A model generated the notes under the pieces. That model was given only the letters and a program-made list of their open reading frames with translations, was not told the DNA's origin and did not search any database. From assembly GCA_041319085.1 (NCBI GenBank), contig CP101033.1:3250501-3314500 (forward strand): 64,000 nt of DNA, read 5' to 3'. This DNA is from Aeromonas veronii. Its GTDB lineage: Bacteria; Pseudomonadota; Gammaproteobacteria; Enterobacterales; Aeromonadaceae. A program made the translations under genes and the position numbers. Below, piece by piece: positions 8,455 through 17,189 of this stretch; within the stretch, counting starts at the first letter, position 1, and each line of letters begins with the position of its first letter.

Positions 8455-9482
8455 TGCGCTTGCCCCTCCCCTGGCTGCTGGCCTTCACCACGGCCGCACT
8501 GGCGCTGTTGCTGCTCGGTTCGCTGGCAACCGGCCCCATGGCGCTCACCCTGGGCGAGAGTCTACGGGCACTGTTTGCCGGGCAGGAGAGCGGGATTGAG
8601 TCGCACAAGCTGCTGATCGTGCAGGAAATTCGTCTGCCGCGTACCCTGCTTTGCATCGCCGTGGGCGGGATCCTCGGGCTCTGTGGCGCCGTGATGCAGG
8701 GGCTGTTTCGCAACCCCCTGGCCGACCCCGGCATCATCGGGGTCTCCGGCGGTGCAGCGCTCGGCGCGGCGCTCGCCATCGTGCTGCTGGCACCACTCGG
8801 TCAGCAGTTGCAAGCCACCATCGGGGTTGGCCTGCTGCCGCTGCTCGCTTTTCTCGGCGGCGCGCTCACCACCACTCTGGTCTATCTGCTCGGCACCCGT
8901 GAGGGGGGCACCTCGGTCACCGTCATGCTGCTGGCCGGGGTCGCCATCACGGCGCTCTCCGGCGCGGTGATCGGCCTGCTCACCTATCTGGCGGACGATC
9001 AGATGCTGCGCAACCTGAGCCTGTGGCAGATGGGAACGCTGGCGGCGGGAAAACCGGCCGATGTGGCGCTGGCCCTGCTCACCCTGGCGGCCCTGCTGTG
9101 GCTCTTTATGCGCGATGCCAATCCCCTCAACGCCCTGCTGCTGGGTGAAGGAGAGGCTCGTCATCTTGGGGTCAATGTGCAATCCCTCAAGCGCCGCCTG
9201 ATCCTGCTCACCGCAGCGGGCGTCGGAGTGGCGGTGGCGGTATCGGGGATGATCGGCTTCGTCGGGCTGGTAGTGCCCCATCTGGTGCGCCTGCTGGCGG
9301 GCCCCAACCACGTCAGGTTGCTGCCACTCTCGGCCCTGCTTGGCGCCACCCTGCTGCTGGCGGCCGACATGCTGGCGCGCACCCTGCTGGCCCCGGCCGA
9401 GCTGCCGGTGGGCATCATCACCGCCCTGCTCGGCGCCCCCTTCTTCATCTGGCTGCTGGTAAAAGGCCGCCGCGCTCTGTGA
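8451..9482 (+). CDS. hmuU: Heme ABC transporter permease
   Basis: 343 residues with about ten membrane helices, of the FecCD/BtuC permease family (RLPRTLLCIAVGGILGLCGA, then GLFRNPLADPGIIGVSGGA, a signature of the family). The start at 8451 overlaps the hmuT stop (ATGA) and has AGAAGGGG upstream; an alternative ATG is the next codon. With HmuT and HmuV it moves heme across the inner membrane. Confidence 0.92.
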   Translation: MMRLPLPWLLAFTTAALALLLLGSLATGPMALTLGESLRALFAGQESGIESHKLLIVQEIRLPRTLLCIAVGGILGLCGAVMQGLFRNPLADPGIIGVSGGAALGAALAIVLLAPLGQQLQATIGVGLLPLLAFLGGALTTTLVYLLGTREGGTSVTVMLLAGVAITALSGAVIGLLTYLADDQMLRNLSLWQMGTLAAGKPADVALALLTLAALLWLFMRDANPLNALLLGEGEARHLGVNVQSLKRRLILLTAAGVGVAVAVSGMIGFVGLVVPHLVRLLAGPNHVRLLPLSALLGATLLLAADMLARTLLAPAELPVGIITALLGAPFFIWLLVKGRRAL

Positions 9483-10306
9483 TACGGACTGTTATGCAAC
9501 CACTCTCATCCTCACTCTCCGCCCCCCTGTTAAGCTGCACCCGACTCAGCCTGCGCCGTGGCCAGCGCCAGATCCTGGATGGGCTCGATCTTAGTCTCGA
9601 GAGCGGTACCCTCACCGCCCTGCTCGGCCCCAACGGGGCGGGCAAGAGCTCGCTGCTCAAGTGCCTGACCGGCGAGCTGGAATATGAGGGTTCCATCACC
9701 CTGTTTGGCGCGGATCGCCAGCAGTGGGACAGCAGCCAGCTGGCCCACCGGCTCGGGGTATTGCCGCAAAGTTCCTCCCTCAACTTCCCCTTTCTCTGCG
9801 AGGAAGTGGTCGCCATGGGGCGCTTGCCCCACAGTGAACCGGCGGCGCGGCGTGACGAGATAGTGGCGGCGGCCATGACCCATGCCGGGGTCGAGCATCT
9901 GGCCAAGCGGCTCTATCCGGGGCTCTCCGGCGGCGAGCGGCAGCGGGTGCAATTTGCCCGGGTGCTGGCGCAGATCTGGCAGGCCCCCTCCCCGACCGAG
10001 CAGACCGAGCAACCCCGCCTGCTGCTGCTCGATGAGCCCACCTCGGCGCTGGATCTGAAATACCAGCATCAGCTGCTCACCATGGCGCGTGCCCTGGCCA
10101 GCCGCAATACCGCGGTGCTGGTGGTACTGCACGACCTCAATCTGGCGGCGCGCTATGCCGATCGGCTGGTAATGCTGGAGCGGGGCAAGCTGATGGCCGA
10201 TGGCACACCTGCCGAGGTGCTGACCCCTGAGCTGATCGCCCGTCTCTATGACTATCCGGCACAGGTGATCCACCACCCCGAGAGCGGCCTGCCGATGGTG
10301 GTGTAA
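9479..10306 (+). CDS. hmuV: Heme ABC transporter ATPase
   Basis: 275 residues. Visible motifs are Walker A GPNGAGKSS, Q-loop region LPQSSSL, signature LSGGERQR, Walker B LLLLDEPTSALD and the switch His in VLHDLN. The GTG start at 9479 overlaps the hmuU stop by four bases; an ATG at 9494 is an alternative, and neither has a clear ribosome site, consistent with coupling. It powers the HmuTU heme importer. Confidence 0.92.
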   Translation: MIRTVMQPLSSSLSAPLLSCTRLSLRRGQRQILDGLDLSLESGTLTALLGPNGAGKSSLLKCLTGELEYEGSITLFGADRQQWDSSQLAHRLGVLPQSSSLNFPFLCEEVVAMGRLPHSEPAARRDEIVAAAMTHAGVEHLAKRLYPGLSGGERQRVQFARVLAQIWQAPSPTEQTEQPRLLLLDEPTSALDLKYQHQLLTMARALASRNTAVLVVLHDLNLAARYADRLVMLERGKLMADGTPAEVLTPELIARLYDYPAQVIHHPESGLPMVV

Positions 10307-10513
10307 TAGAAAAGGGGGTGTCGACAGCGAAGGGGAACATTTTCGCTTGATTCCCTTAAGCCCATCTAACCACATCAAAATTCATCACTGCATAATAAGT
10401 GGTGTGAATATCCTCACACTTTGCTCAGGCAAAATCCCCGCAGCATCTACATCTTCTTATAATGGTGCCGCCTCACAGAAGGCATAACTCATTGATGCTA
10501 CGGAACAAAAACA

Positions 10514-11863
10514 ATGAAAAATATCAACAAGACCCTACTGGCTGCCGCCATCTCCCTCGGGATGCTGGCTGGCTGCAACAGCGACAACGATTCAAAGGCA
10601 GCTGATCCCATGGTTCGTTTTGCCACCTTCAACCTCTCTTTTGACCGCACTGCCGCCGGGATGCTGACCGGTGAGCTGGCGCTAACACGCACCGAGCAGG
10701 ATGCCCTGCTGGCCCGCCTCGCCGAAGGGAGCCTGAGCGGCGCCACTGAAACCAAAGCCAAGAACGTGCAGCAGATCCGCAACGTGGCGGAGATCATCCA
10801 GCGCACCCGCCCGGATGTATTCCTGCTCAACGAGTTCGACAACGATGGCAAAGGCGAGAGCACCGCCGATCTGAAAGCCTTCAATGACAACTATCTGGCC
10901 CACGCCCAGCACGCCGAGGTGACGGCCATCAGCTATCCGGTGCTGCAGAACTTCGCCACCAACACCGGCTTGCAAAGTGGCTATGACCTCAATCTCGATG
11001 GCAAGACCACCGCCGATGATGGCTGGGGCTTTGGCAACTACCACGGCCAATACGCCTTTGCGGTGATGTCCCAATATCCTATCGACACCAAGCAGATCCG
11101 TACCTTCCAGCACTTCAAGTGGAAGGATATGCCGGGCGAACAGAACCCCATCATCGACGACTGCTACAACACCGCAGCCAAGATCCCGGCCAGCCGCCAG
11201 TGCGGCGATGCCTGGTATGACGACGAGGTGTGGCAGCAGTTCCCGCTCTCCTCCAAGAACCACGCCGATGTGCCGGTGCGAGTGAAGACCGACAAGGGGG
11301 AAGAGGTGATCCACTTCCTGATCTCCCACCCGACGCCTCCCATCTACGGCAACGCGGCACGCCACAACGTCAAGCACAACCGCGCCGAGATCGCCTTCTG
11401 GAACGACTACGTCAAGGGTCTCAACTACATGACCGATGACAATGGCACCAAGGGTGGGCTGGCCAAAAACGCCAAGTTCGTGATCGCCGGGGATCTCAAC
11501 GCCGATCCGCTCACCGGCGATGGTGATCTGACCGCGATTCAGGCGCTGCTGGACAACGCCCTGATGAATCAGGCTGTGACCAATGGCACCCTGATCCCGG
11601 TGAGCGAAGGGGGCCCCGAGTGTCTGGACAAGGCGGCCGATTGCAAGCGCAATAATGCTCGCCCACACCCGGAGCGCATCACCAGCAGCAGCGGCTTGCA
11701 ACTTGATCACGTTATCCCCTCTGCCAACCTCAACGTGGTCAAGAGCGGCGTCTTCTGGCCTGCCAGCTTCGAAGCCGGTTATCACCTGGTCTATGATGCG
11801 AAACTCGGCATCGCCAAGGGGGTCAGCTCGGATCATCGTCTGGTCTGGATTGATATCGACTAA
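10514..11863 (+). CDS. Endonuclease/exonuclease/phosphatase-family lipoprotein
   Basis: 449 residues. The signal peptide ends in lipobox LAGC (Cys21), followed by an Asp-rich linker. The catalytic fold is that of the EEP (DNase I-like) superfamily: RFATFNLSFD near 33, FLLNEFDNDG near 105 (metal-binding Glu), ISHPTPP near 272, GDLNADP near 333 (Asp/Asn pair) and SSDHRLVW at the end (catalytic Asp-His). It is probably a metal-dependent phosphodiesterase or phosphatase anchored in the cell envelope. The substrate is unknown. It stands alone, with its own terminator. Confidence 0.85.
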   Translation: MKNINKTLLAAAISLGMLAGCNSDNDSKAADPMVRFATFNLSFDRTAAGMLTGELALTRTEQDALLARLAEGSLSGATETKAKNVQQIRNVAEIIQRTRPDVFLLNEFDNDGKGESTADLKAFNDNYLAHAQHAEVTAISYPVLQNFATNTGLQSGYDLNLDGKTTADDGWGFGNYHGQYAFAVMSQYPIDTKQIRTFQHFKWKDMPGEQNPIIDDCYNTAAKIPASRQCGDAWYDDEVWQQFPLSSKNHADVPVRVKTDKGEEVIHFLISHPTPPIYGNAARHNVKHNRAEIAFWNDYVKGLNYMTDDNGTKGGLAKNAKFVIAGDLNADPLTGDGDLTAIQALLDNALMNQAVTNGTLIPVSEGGPECLDKAADCKRNNARPHPERITSSSGLQLDHVIPSANLNVVKSGVFWPASFEAGYHLVYDAKLGIAKGVSSDHRLVWIDID

Positions 11864-11872
11864 CTCTGCCAT

Positions 11873-11896
11873 GACCCCGCTGCGGCGGGGTCTTTT
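11873..11896 (+). terminator. Terminator after the EEP-family lipoprotein gene
   Basis: GACCCCGC, loop TGCG, GCGGGGTC, then TTTT. Confidence 0.88.
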
Positions 11897-12094
11897 ATTG
11901 GCGATGTGTGCAAGTTGACCGCGGCTCATTCATCCACCGCTTGGCATGGCGTCACCCATCCTCAGCCATTGAATGGGCCACCCGATCACAGAACTGCCGT
12001 GCCAATGGTGGTATTATGCCTCCTCTTGCCATCCGGCCGCGCGGCGGATCCGGTGGCCCGCCCTCCTCCGCTTTCACTTTTTGAGGACGTATTG

Positions 12095-12820
12095 ATGGAA
12101 CTGCTTCTGCTTAGCAATGGTAAAGCCAACGAATTTCCCGGTCTGCTCGGCTGGGCCCGGGATCGGGTTCAAAGCCTGCTGGTCCGCAAACAGGTCAAGC
12201 GCATCCTGCTCATCCCCTACGCGGTGATCCGCAGCGACTGGGATGCCCGCGCCAACGATCTGACCGAGAGCCTCGGGATCGAAACCATCAGCATTCACCA
12301 CTTCGATGATCCGGTCGATGCCGTCAATCAGGCCGACGCCATCTTTATCAGCGGCGGTAACACCTGGCGCCTCAACCAGCTGCTGCATGAAAATGGCCTG
12401 ATCGTGCCGATCCAGCGCGCCGTGCGCGAACGTGGCGTTCCCTATGTGGGCTGGAGCGCCGGTTGTAACGTGGCAACCCCGAGCATCCGCACCACCAATG
12501 ACATGCCGGTCTGCAACGCCGCCGTGCTGCCTGCGCTGGGCCTGTTCCCGCTGCAGATCAACCCCCACTATCTGGACGCCAGCATCAGCGGCCATATGGG
12601 CGAGACCCGCGACGAGCGGCTGGCCGAATTCTGCGCCATCAACCAGAGCGAATATGTGGTGGCCCTGCGCGAAGCGAGTCTGCTGCAGGTAAGTGGTGAG
12701 CATCTGGAGTACTGGAGCGCTCGCGATCAGGACTTCAAGATCTTCAAACATGGCCAGGAGCCGCAAGCCTTTATGGACGCGAGCCCCTTGGCCGAGCTGA
12801 CCCCCTTCAAGGTCGGCTGA
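12095..12820 (+). CDS. pepE: Dipeptidase E (peptidase E)
   Basis: 241 residues from the ATG at 12095 (GAGG upstream); an in-frame extension to 11906 lacks support. This is a family S51 alpha-aspartyl dipeptidase of the cytosol, which splits Asp-X dipeptides. The nucleophile elbow is GWSAGCN near residue 119-125, the oxyanion region FISGGNTWRL precedes it, and NPHYLDA supplies the His. Length agrees with E. coli and Salmonella PepE (229 aa). It appears monocistronic and ends in a hairpin shared with alr. Confidence 0.93.
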   Translation: MELLLLSNGKANEFPGLLGWARDRVQSLLVRKQVKRILLIPYAVIRSDWDARANDLTESLGIETISIHHFDDPVDAVNQADAIFISGGNTWRLNQLLHENGLIVPIQRAVRERGVPYVGWSAGCNVATPSIRTTNDMPVCNAAVLPALGLFPLQINPHYLDASISGHMGETRDERLAEFCAINQSEYVVALREASLLQVSGEHLEYWSARDQDFKIFKHGQEPQAFMDASPLAELTPFKVG

Positions 12821-12870
12821 GCCACGCAGAGCGCTTCACCACGGGCAAGCGGATAGCTCGCGAAACCGTA

Positions 12871-12909
12871 AAAACAAAAGAGGGATGGCTCGGCGCCATC
12901 CCTCTGTTT
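12871..12909. terminator. Convergent terminator between pepE and alr
   Basis: AGAGGGATGGC and GCCATCCCTCT pair around TCGGC. The A-rich side gives a T run on the minus strand, so it is best as the alr terminator, with a weaker run for pepE. Confidence 0.75.
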
Positions 12910-12951
12910 ATCTTGGGTCTTTATCTTGGGTCTACAGGCACTGCTGCCACA

Positions 12952-14025
12952 TCAGACGTATTCCATAAAGACGCGGGAGGTGAGCTTGGTGATGAGCTCG
13001 TAGGGGATGGTGCCAATCTCGTCGGCCACCCGCTCCACCGGCAGCCCCTCGCCCCACAGCACCGCCTCGTCACCGGCCTTGTCGGTCGCGCCCGGCCCCA
13101 GATCGACCGTGCTCATATCCATGGAGACACGCCCCACCAGCGGCACGATGCGGCCATTGATCAGCACGGATGTGCCGTTGGGTGCCATGCGCGGATAACC
13201 GTCACCGTAGCCGATGGCGATCACGCCAAGGCGAGTGTCACGATCCGCCACCCAGTTGGCGCCGTAGCCCACCGGCTCGCCCGCCTTGTGATCCCGCACC
13301 GCAATCAGCTGGGTCTTCAAGGTCATCACCGGCTGCAGGTCATAATCGGCCGCCACCGTGTTGGGGAAGGGCGACACGCCATAGAGGATAACGCCGGGGC
13401 GAACCCAGTCGCAGTGGGAGTCCGGCCAGGCCAGAATGCCCGCCGAGTTGGCCATGGCCCGCTCACCCGCCAGCGGCGCGGTCAACTTGCTGAACAAATC
13501 GATCTGCTCGCGGGTAGTGGGCTGCTCCAGCTCATCTGAGCGGCTGAAGTGGGTCATGATGTTGAACGGCTGCACCACGTTCTTGCACTTGCCGAGTCGT
13601 TCGATAAAGGCGGGCATCTCGTCGGCACGCACCCCGAGGCGGTGCATGCCGGTGTCGAGCTTGAGCCAGGCCACCACGGGGGCTGGCAGCTCGACCTGCT
13701 CCAGCGCTTCGAGCTGCTCCCAGGTGTGAACCGCCGTCTGCAGGTTGTTGGCCGCCAGCACCGGCAGATCGTCAGCGGAGAAGAATCCCTCCAGCAGCAC
13801 GATGGGCTTGACCACGGCGCAGGAGCGCAGCATCAGCGCCTCTTCGATACGGGCCACCGCATAGGCATCCGCATCCACCAGGGTGCGGGCGACCGGCAGC
13901 AGTCCGTGGCCATAGGCGTTGGCCTTGACCACAGCGATGATCTTGCAAGCGGGAGCGTGGCGCTTGACCACGGCGAGGTTGTGGCGCAAGGCCGCAGTGT
14001 TGATTTGGGCAGTAGCCGCTTTCAT
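12952..14025 (-). CDS. alr: Alanine racemase
   Basis: 357 residues, a fold-type III PLP enzyme making D-alanine for peptidoglycan. Lys34 in [11 protein letters not shown] is the PLP lysine. IGYGDGYPR carries the second catalytic Tyr, and [11 protein letters not shown] is the conserved C-terminal domain motif. Length matches bacterial Alr (about 360). It follows dnaB on the same strand, as in many gamma-proteobacteria (dnaB-alr), but here the gap holds two extra copies of the dnaB 3' end. Confidence 0.95.
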   Translation of the reverse strand: MKAATAQINTAALRHNLAVVKRHAPACKIIAVVKANAYGHGLLPVARTLVDADAYAVARIEEALMLRSCAVVKPIVLLEGFFSADDLPVLAANNLQTAVHTWEQLEALEQVELPAPVVAWLKLDTGMHRLGVRADEMPAFIERLGKCKNVVQPFNIMTHFSRSDELEQPTTREQIDLFSKLTAPLAGERAMANSAGILAWPDSHCDWVRPGVILYGVSPFPNTVAADYDLQPVMTLKTQLIAVRDHKAGEPVGYGANWVADRDTRLGVIAIGYGDGYPRMAPNGTSVLINGRIVPLVGRVSMDMSTVDLGPGATDKAGDEAVLWGEGLPVERVADEIGTIPYELITKLTSRVFMEYV

Positions 14026-14082
14026 GGTTTTCCCTTACGAGGGCACAAATGGTCTCCCCCTCATCGGGCCGAAGACCGCCAC

Positions 14083-14181
14083 TCACTTATCGTCGTCGAA
14101 GGCCGGACCGGCATAATTGTCGAACCGGGAAAACAAGCCCCGACCAGCGGCCACTATCTGCTTGCGCCATCGGTCAGGGCA
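14083..14181 (-). repeat. Second downstream copy of the dnaB 3' end (degraded)
   Basis: On the minus strand this encodes KQIVAAGRGLFSRF, then the DnaB tail FDNYAGPAFDDD, ending in Lys and a stop codon at 14083-14085. Compared with dnaB, nearly all base changes in the last 17 codons are synonymous; the final residue is Lys instead of Tyr. The upstream part is rearranged. The leading 17 bases (14165-14181) match 15 of 17 with the corresponding flank of the first downstream copy (14339-14355), so the two copies share flanking sequence that dnaB itself lacks. Confidence 0.85.
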
Positions 14182-14221
14182 GTCGTGGTGATGGCTAATC
14201 CCCCATCACCCTGGGTTTACA

Positions 14222-14355
14222 TCAATAGTCGTCATCAAACGCCGGACCGGCGTAGTTGTCGAACCGGGAGAACTGGCCCTGGAAGGTGAGGCGCACACGG
14301 CCGACATTGGCACCGTTACGCTGCTTGCCGGAGATATCCGCCATCTTTCAGGGCA
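14222..14355 (-). repeat. First downstream copy of the dnaB 3' end
   Basis: On the minus strand, 14344 to 14222 reads as 40 codons: MADIS, GKQRNG, ANVG, then RVRLTFQGQFSRF and DNYAGPAFDDDY with a stop at the same place as DnaB. Relative to dnaB it has one extra codon (AN for P) and several third-position changes. An ATG with AGGAG about ten bases upstream opens the copy, so a short peptide could be made, but homology to an internal part of DnaB shows it is a displaced gene end. Its stop lies 175 bases past the dnaB stop and 139 before that of the second copy. Confidence 0.9.
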
Positions 14356-14396
14356 CTCCTGGCAATCCCTATCCGGACGGCCTTATCCATTACTTA

Positions 14397-15791
14397 TCAA
14401 TAATCATCATCAAACGCCGGGCCGGCGTAGTTGTCGAACCGGGAGAACTGACCCTGGAAGGTGAGGCGCACGCGACCGATGGGGCCGTTACGCTGCTTGC
14501 CGATGATGATCTCGGCAATCCCCTTGTCCGGGCTGTCATCGTGATAAACCTCATCACGATAGATAAACATGATCAAATCCGCGTCCTGCTCGATGGAGCC
14601 CGATTCACGAAGATCCGAGTTGACCGGACGCTTGTCGGCCCGCTGTTCCAGACTTCGGTTCAACTGGGAGAGCGCCACCACCGGGCACTGCAGCTCTTTA
14701 GCCAATGCCTTGAGAGAGCGGGAGATCTCGCCGATCTCCAACGTACGGTTGTCAGAGAGCGCCGGCACCCGCATCAGCTGCAGGTAGTCCACCATGATCA
14801 TCGAGAGGCCGCCGTGCTCGCGCGCCACCCGACGGGCACGGGAGCGCACATCGGTTGGGGTGAGGCCGGAGGCGTCATCGATATACATCTTGCCCTTCTC
14901 CAGCAGCAATCCCATGGTGGAGGAGAGGCGCGCCCAATCCTCGTCGTCGAGCTGACCGGTACGCACCTTGGTCTGGTCGATGCGACCGACCGAGGCGAGC
15001 ATACGCATGATGATCTGCTCGGAGGGCATCTCCAGCGAGAAGATCAGCACCGGCTTGTCGGCGGTGAGGGCCGCGTGCTCGCAGAGATTCATGGCAAAGG
15101 TGGTCTTGCCCATGGAGGGACGGGCCGCCACGATGATCAAGTCCGAACGCTGCAAACCGGCGGTCATCTTGTCGAGATCGCCATAACCGCTCGATACCCC
15201 GGTCACGCCGTTGTGCGGGGTTTTGAACAGCTCTTCAATCTTGTCGACGGTCTGTTCGAGGATCAACTTGAGCGGCTGGGGCCCCTCGTTGGCGCTGGTG
15301 CGCTGCTCGGCAATCTTGAATACCTTGCTCTCGGCCAGATCGAGCAGATCGCCGGAGGTACGGCCCTGTGGCTCGTAGCCCGCTTCGACTATCTCGTTGG
15401 CGACCGAGATCATCTCCCGCACCACCGCCCGCTCGCGCACGATTTCGGCGTAGGCGTTGATGTTGGCGGCACTCGGGGTGTTCTTGGCGATCTCCACCAG
15501 ATAGGCGAAGCCACCGGACTCCTCCAACTGCTCGGAGCGCTCCAGCTCCTCCTGCAGGGTGATGAGGTCGATGGGGTTGCCCGCGTTGGAGAGGCGGGTC
15601 ATGGCCTGGAAGATCAGCCGGTGCGGACGGCTGTAGAAATCCTGATCGATCACCCGCTCGGCAACCCGATCCCAGGCATCGTTATCCAGCATCAGGCCGC
15701 CCAGTACGGACTGTTCGGCCTCAAAAGAGTGGGGAGGAACTTTCAGCTGTTGTGTCTTGGCGTCTTTTTTCGCCGTCACTTGCTCTGCCAT
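14397..15791 (-). CDS. dnaB: Replicative DNA helicase DnaB
   Basis: 464 residues from MAEQVTAKK; a second ATG two codons upstream (15797) is possible and neither has a strong ribosome site. The N-terminal domain (LKVPPHSFEAEQSVLGGLML) is joined by a linker to the RecA-like helicase domain. Walker A is ARPSMGKTT, the H1a/H2 region is LIFSLEMPS, the H3 motif is IMVDYLQLM, and the arginine-finger region is QRNGPIGRVRL. DnaB is the hexameric fork helicase that unwinds DNA 5' to 3' and contacts DnaG, DnaC-type loaders and tau. The gene is intact, but its last 40 codons are repeated twice downstream, suggesting that its present 3' end was swapped in. Confidence 0.97.
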   Translation of the reverse strand: MAEQVTAKKDAKTQQLKVPPHSFEAEQSVLGGLMLDNDAWDRVAERVIDQDFYSRPHRLIFQAMTRLSNAGNPIDLITLQEELERSEQLEESGGFAYLVEIAKNTPSAANINAYAEIVRERAVVREMISVANEIVEAGYEPQGRTSGDLLDLAESKVFKIAEQRTSANEGPQPLKLILEQTVDKIEELFKTPHNGVTGVSSGYGDLDKMTAGLQRSDLIIVAARPSMGKTTFAMNLCEHAALTADKPVLIFSLEMPSEQIIMRMLASVGRIDQTKVRTGQLDDEDWARLSSTMGLLLEKGKMYIDDASGLTPTDVRSRARRVAREHGGLSMIMVDYLQLMRVPALSDNRTLEIGEISRSLKALAKELQCPVVALSQLNRSLEQRADKRPVNSDLRESGSIEQDADLIMFIYRDEVYHDDSPDKGIAEIIIGKQRNGPIGRVRLTFQGQFSRFDNYAGPAFDDDY

Positions 15792-15868
15792 ACACATAAA
15801 AACCGCAGCGGGAAGGGGACGGGAATTTTACAAAAGAAAGCCAACTACGGCGAGCCCTATCTGGCGGC

Positions 15869-15970
15869 TCATACCATCATAAAGGGCCAGACCAGGGCCG
15901 GCTCACTCTTGTTACTTTTGATTTTGCTACGCATTTTGCGTTCCTTGCGACTCAATCGTCTGCTTTTCAT
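15869..15970 (-). CDS. Very small basic protein upstream of dnaB
   Basis: A 33-codon ORF starting at an ATG (15970) with AGGAG eight bases ahead. The product MKSRRLSRKERKMRSKIKSN is followed by a short tail ending PALVWPFMMV. The first two thirds are very rich in Lys/Arg, like small ribosome-associated proteins; the tail is hydrophobic. I do not recognise the family. The ribosome site and composition argue for a real gene, but short ORFs arise by chance. It is co-oriented with dnaB, 77 bases upstream. Confidence 0.45.
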   Translation of the reverse strand: MKSRRLSRKERKMRSKIKSNKSEPALVWPFMMV

Positions 15971-16154
15971 GCGGTGTACTCCTGCTCTTGACGCCTGATG
16001 ACCAGACAACTCGTTCATGAATAATTCATGCCAACAGTGATAATGATGAATACAAGCTGCGACACAATTAGGGACAGGCAGCCTGCCATGCGCCTTGCTG
16101 AGCTTGCCAAAGCGGAGCATGCCCCACCCACAGACGAGAGTGAAAAGAGTCAAA

Positions 16155-17015
16155 ATGAAAAAGATGCTGACCCTGTTTGCCGTGATCCTGGCCATTGGCC
16201 TGGGGGCACCTCACGCCGAAGCCAAGAAATTTGGCGGCGGCAAATCCTTTGGTAAAAGTTACAAAACTGCGCCGGCCCAGCCTGCGGCCAAACCGGTCGA
16301 CACCAAGAACCCGGCACTGGGTGCCCAGACTGCGCCGAAAAAGAGCGGCATGATGGGTGGCCTGCTGGGCGGCCTGCTGGCCGGTGGCCTGTTTGCCTAC
16401 CTGCTGGGCAGCGGTGCCTTTGAAGGTCTGCAAGGAATGGACTTCCTGCTGATCGCCCTGCTGGCACTGGGTGCCGTGTTCCTGCTGCGCACGTTGCGCC
16501 GGGGCAAGGTCGCGATGCCACAGCCACAACAGGCGGCCTATGCGGGCTATCAGCCACCGCAATCCGCGGCCCCGCAGCAGTTCGAGCAGAACAACAGCGC
16601 ACCGCAAGCGACCGGCTTTGCCGACAGCGACGTGCCGTTCCGCCTGCCGCCAGGCTTTGACATGAACAGCTTCCTGGCCGGTGCCCGCGATCACTATCGC
16701 ACCCTGCAAGAGGCGTGGAACAAGAACGATCTGGAAAAAGTGCGCGAGTATGTCAGCCCGGAGCTGTTCGAACAGCTCAAAGCCGAGCGCGCCGAACTGA
16801 CTGGCGACCAGCACACCGAAGTAATGTACGTTGACACCCAGCTGGTGCGCGCCGACTACGGCAGCGACTGGGCTCAGGTGAGCGTACGCTTCAGCGGCCG
16901 CTACATGGACCGTCAGGAGCAGGTCGAGGAAGATATCAAAGAGGTGTGGCACCTCGAGCGCGATCTGGCCAAGAACAATGCCCCCTGGCATATCGTCGGT
17001 ATCGAGCAGCTGTAA
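16155..17015 (+). CDS. Tim44-like domain membrane protein
   Basis: 286 residues from the ATG at 16155, which opens a signal peptide (MKKMLTLFAVILAIGLGAPHAEA); the longer in-frame start is unsupported. After a Gly/Lys-rich stretch (KFGGGKSFGKSYK) come two hydrophobic segments, one Gly-rich (MMGGLLGGLLAGGLFAYLLG) and one LLIALLALGAVFLL, then a Gln/Pro-rich linker and a C-terminal Tim44-like domain from about residue 160 (LAGARDHYRTLQEAWNKND to the end). Bacterial Tim44-domain proteins sit at the inner membrane; their role is poorly defined. The gene appears monocistronic. Confidence 0.82.
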   Translation: MKKMLTLFAVILAIGLGAPHAEAKKFGGGKSFGKSYKTAPAQPAAKPVDTKNPALGAQTAPKKSGMMGGLLGGLLAGGLFAYLLGSGAFEGLQGMDFLLIALLALGAVFLLRTLRRGKVAMPQPQQAAYAGYQPPQSAAPQQFEQNNSAPQATGFADSDVPFRLPPGFDMNSFLAGARDHYRTLQEAWNKNDLEKVREYVSPELFEQLKAERAELTGDQHTEVMYVDTQLVRADYGSDWAQVSVRFSGRYMDRQEQVEEDIKEVWHLERDLAKNNAPWHIVGIEQL

Positions 17016-17038
17016 GGTTTAAGATTGTCACTGCGCAA

Positions 17039-17066
17039 GAGGCGGCCCACGGGCCGCCTCTTTTCA
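17039..17066 (+). terminator. Terminator of the Tim44-like gene
   Basis: GAGGCGGCCC pairs with GGGCCGCCTC around a short loop, then TTTTCATTT. Confidence 0.88.
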
Positions 17067-17189
17067 TTTCATCCCCTCATTTCTCACTGGCAATGGTCAT
17101 CGTCATGGGTGAGTGAAGCGTTGTGACCACCACCCGGACGTGCCTTTATGGCATACTCCCCAGCCAGCCATGCCCGAGGAGATGATTTG

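Noticed and set aside
9530..10378. Minus-strand ORF of 282 codons opposite hmuV
   Set aside because: Antisense to a clear ABC ATPase gene; composition is that of a shadow frame.
14256..15998. 580-codon plus-strand ORF across dnaB
   Set aside because: Antisense to dnaB and its repeated tail; no start signal. GC-rich genes on the other strand often leave such frames open.
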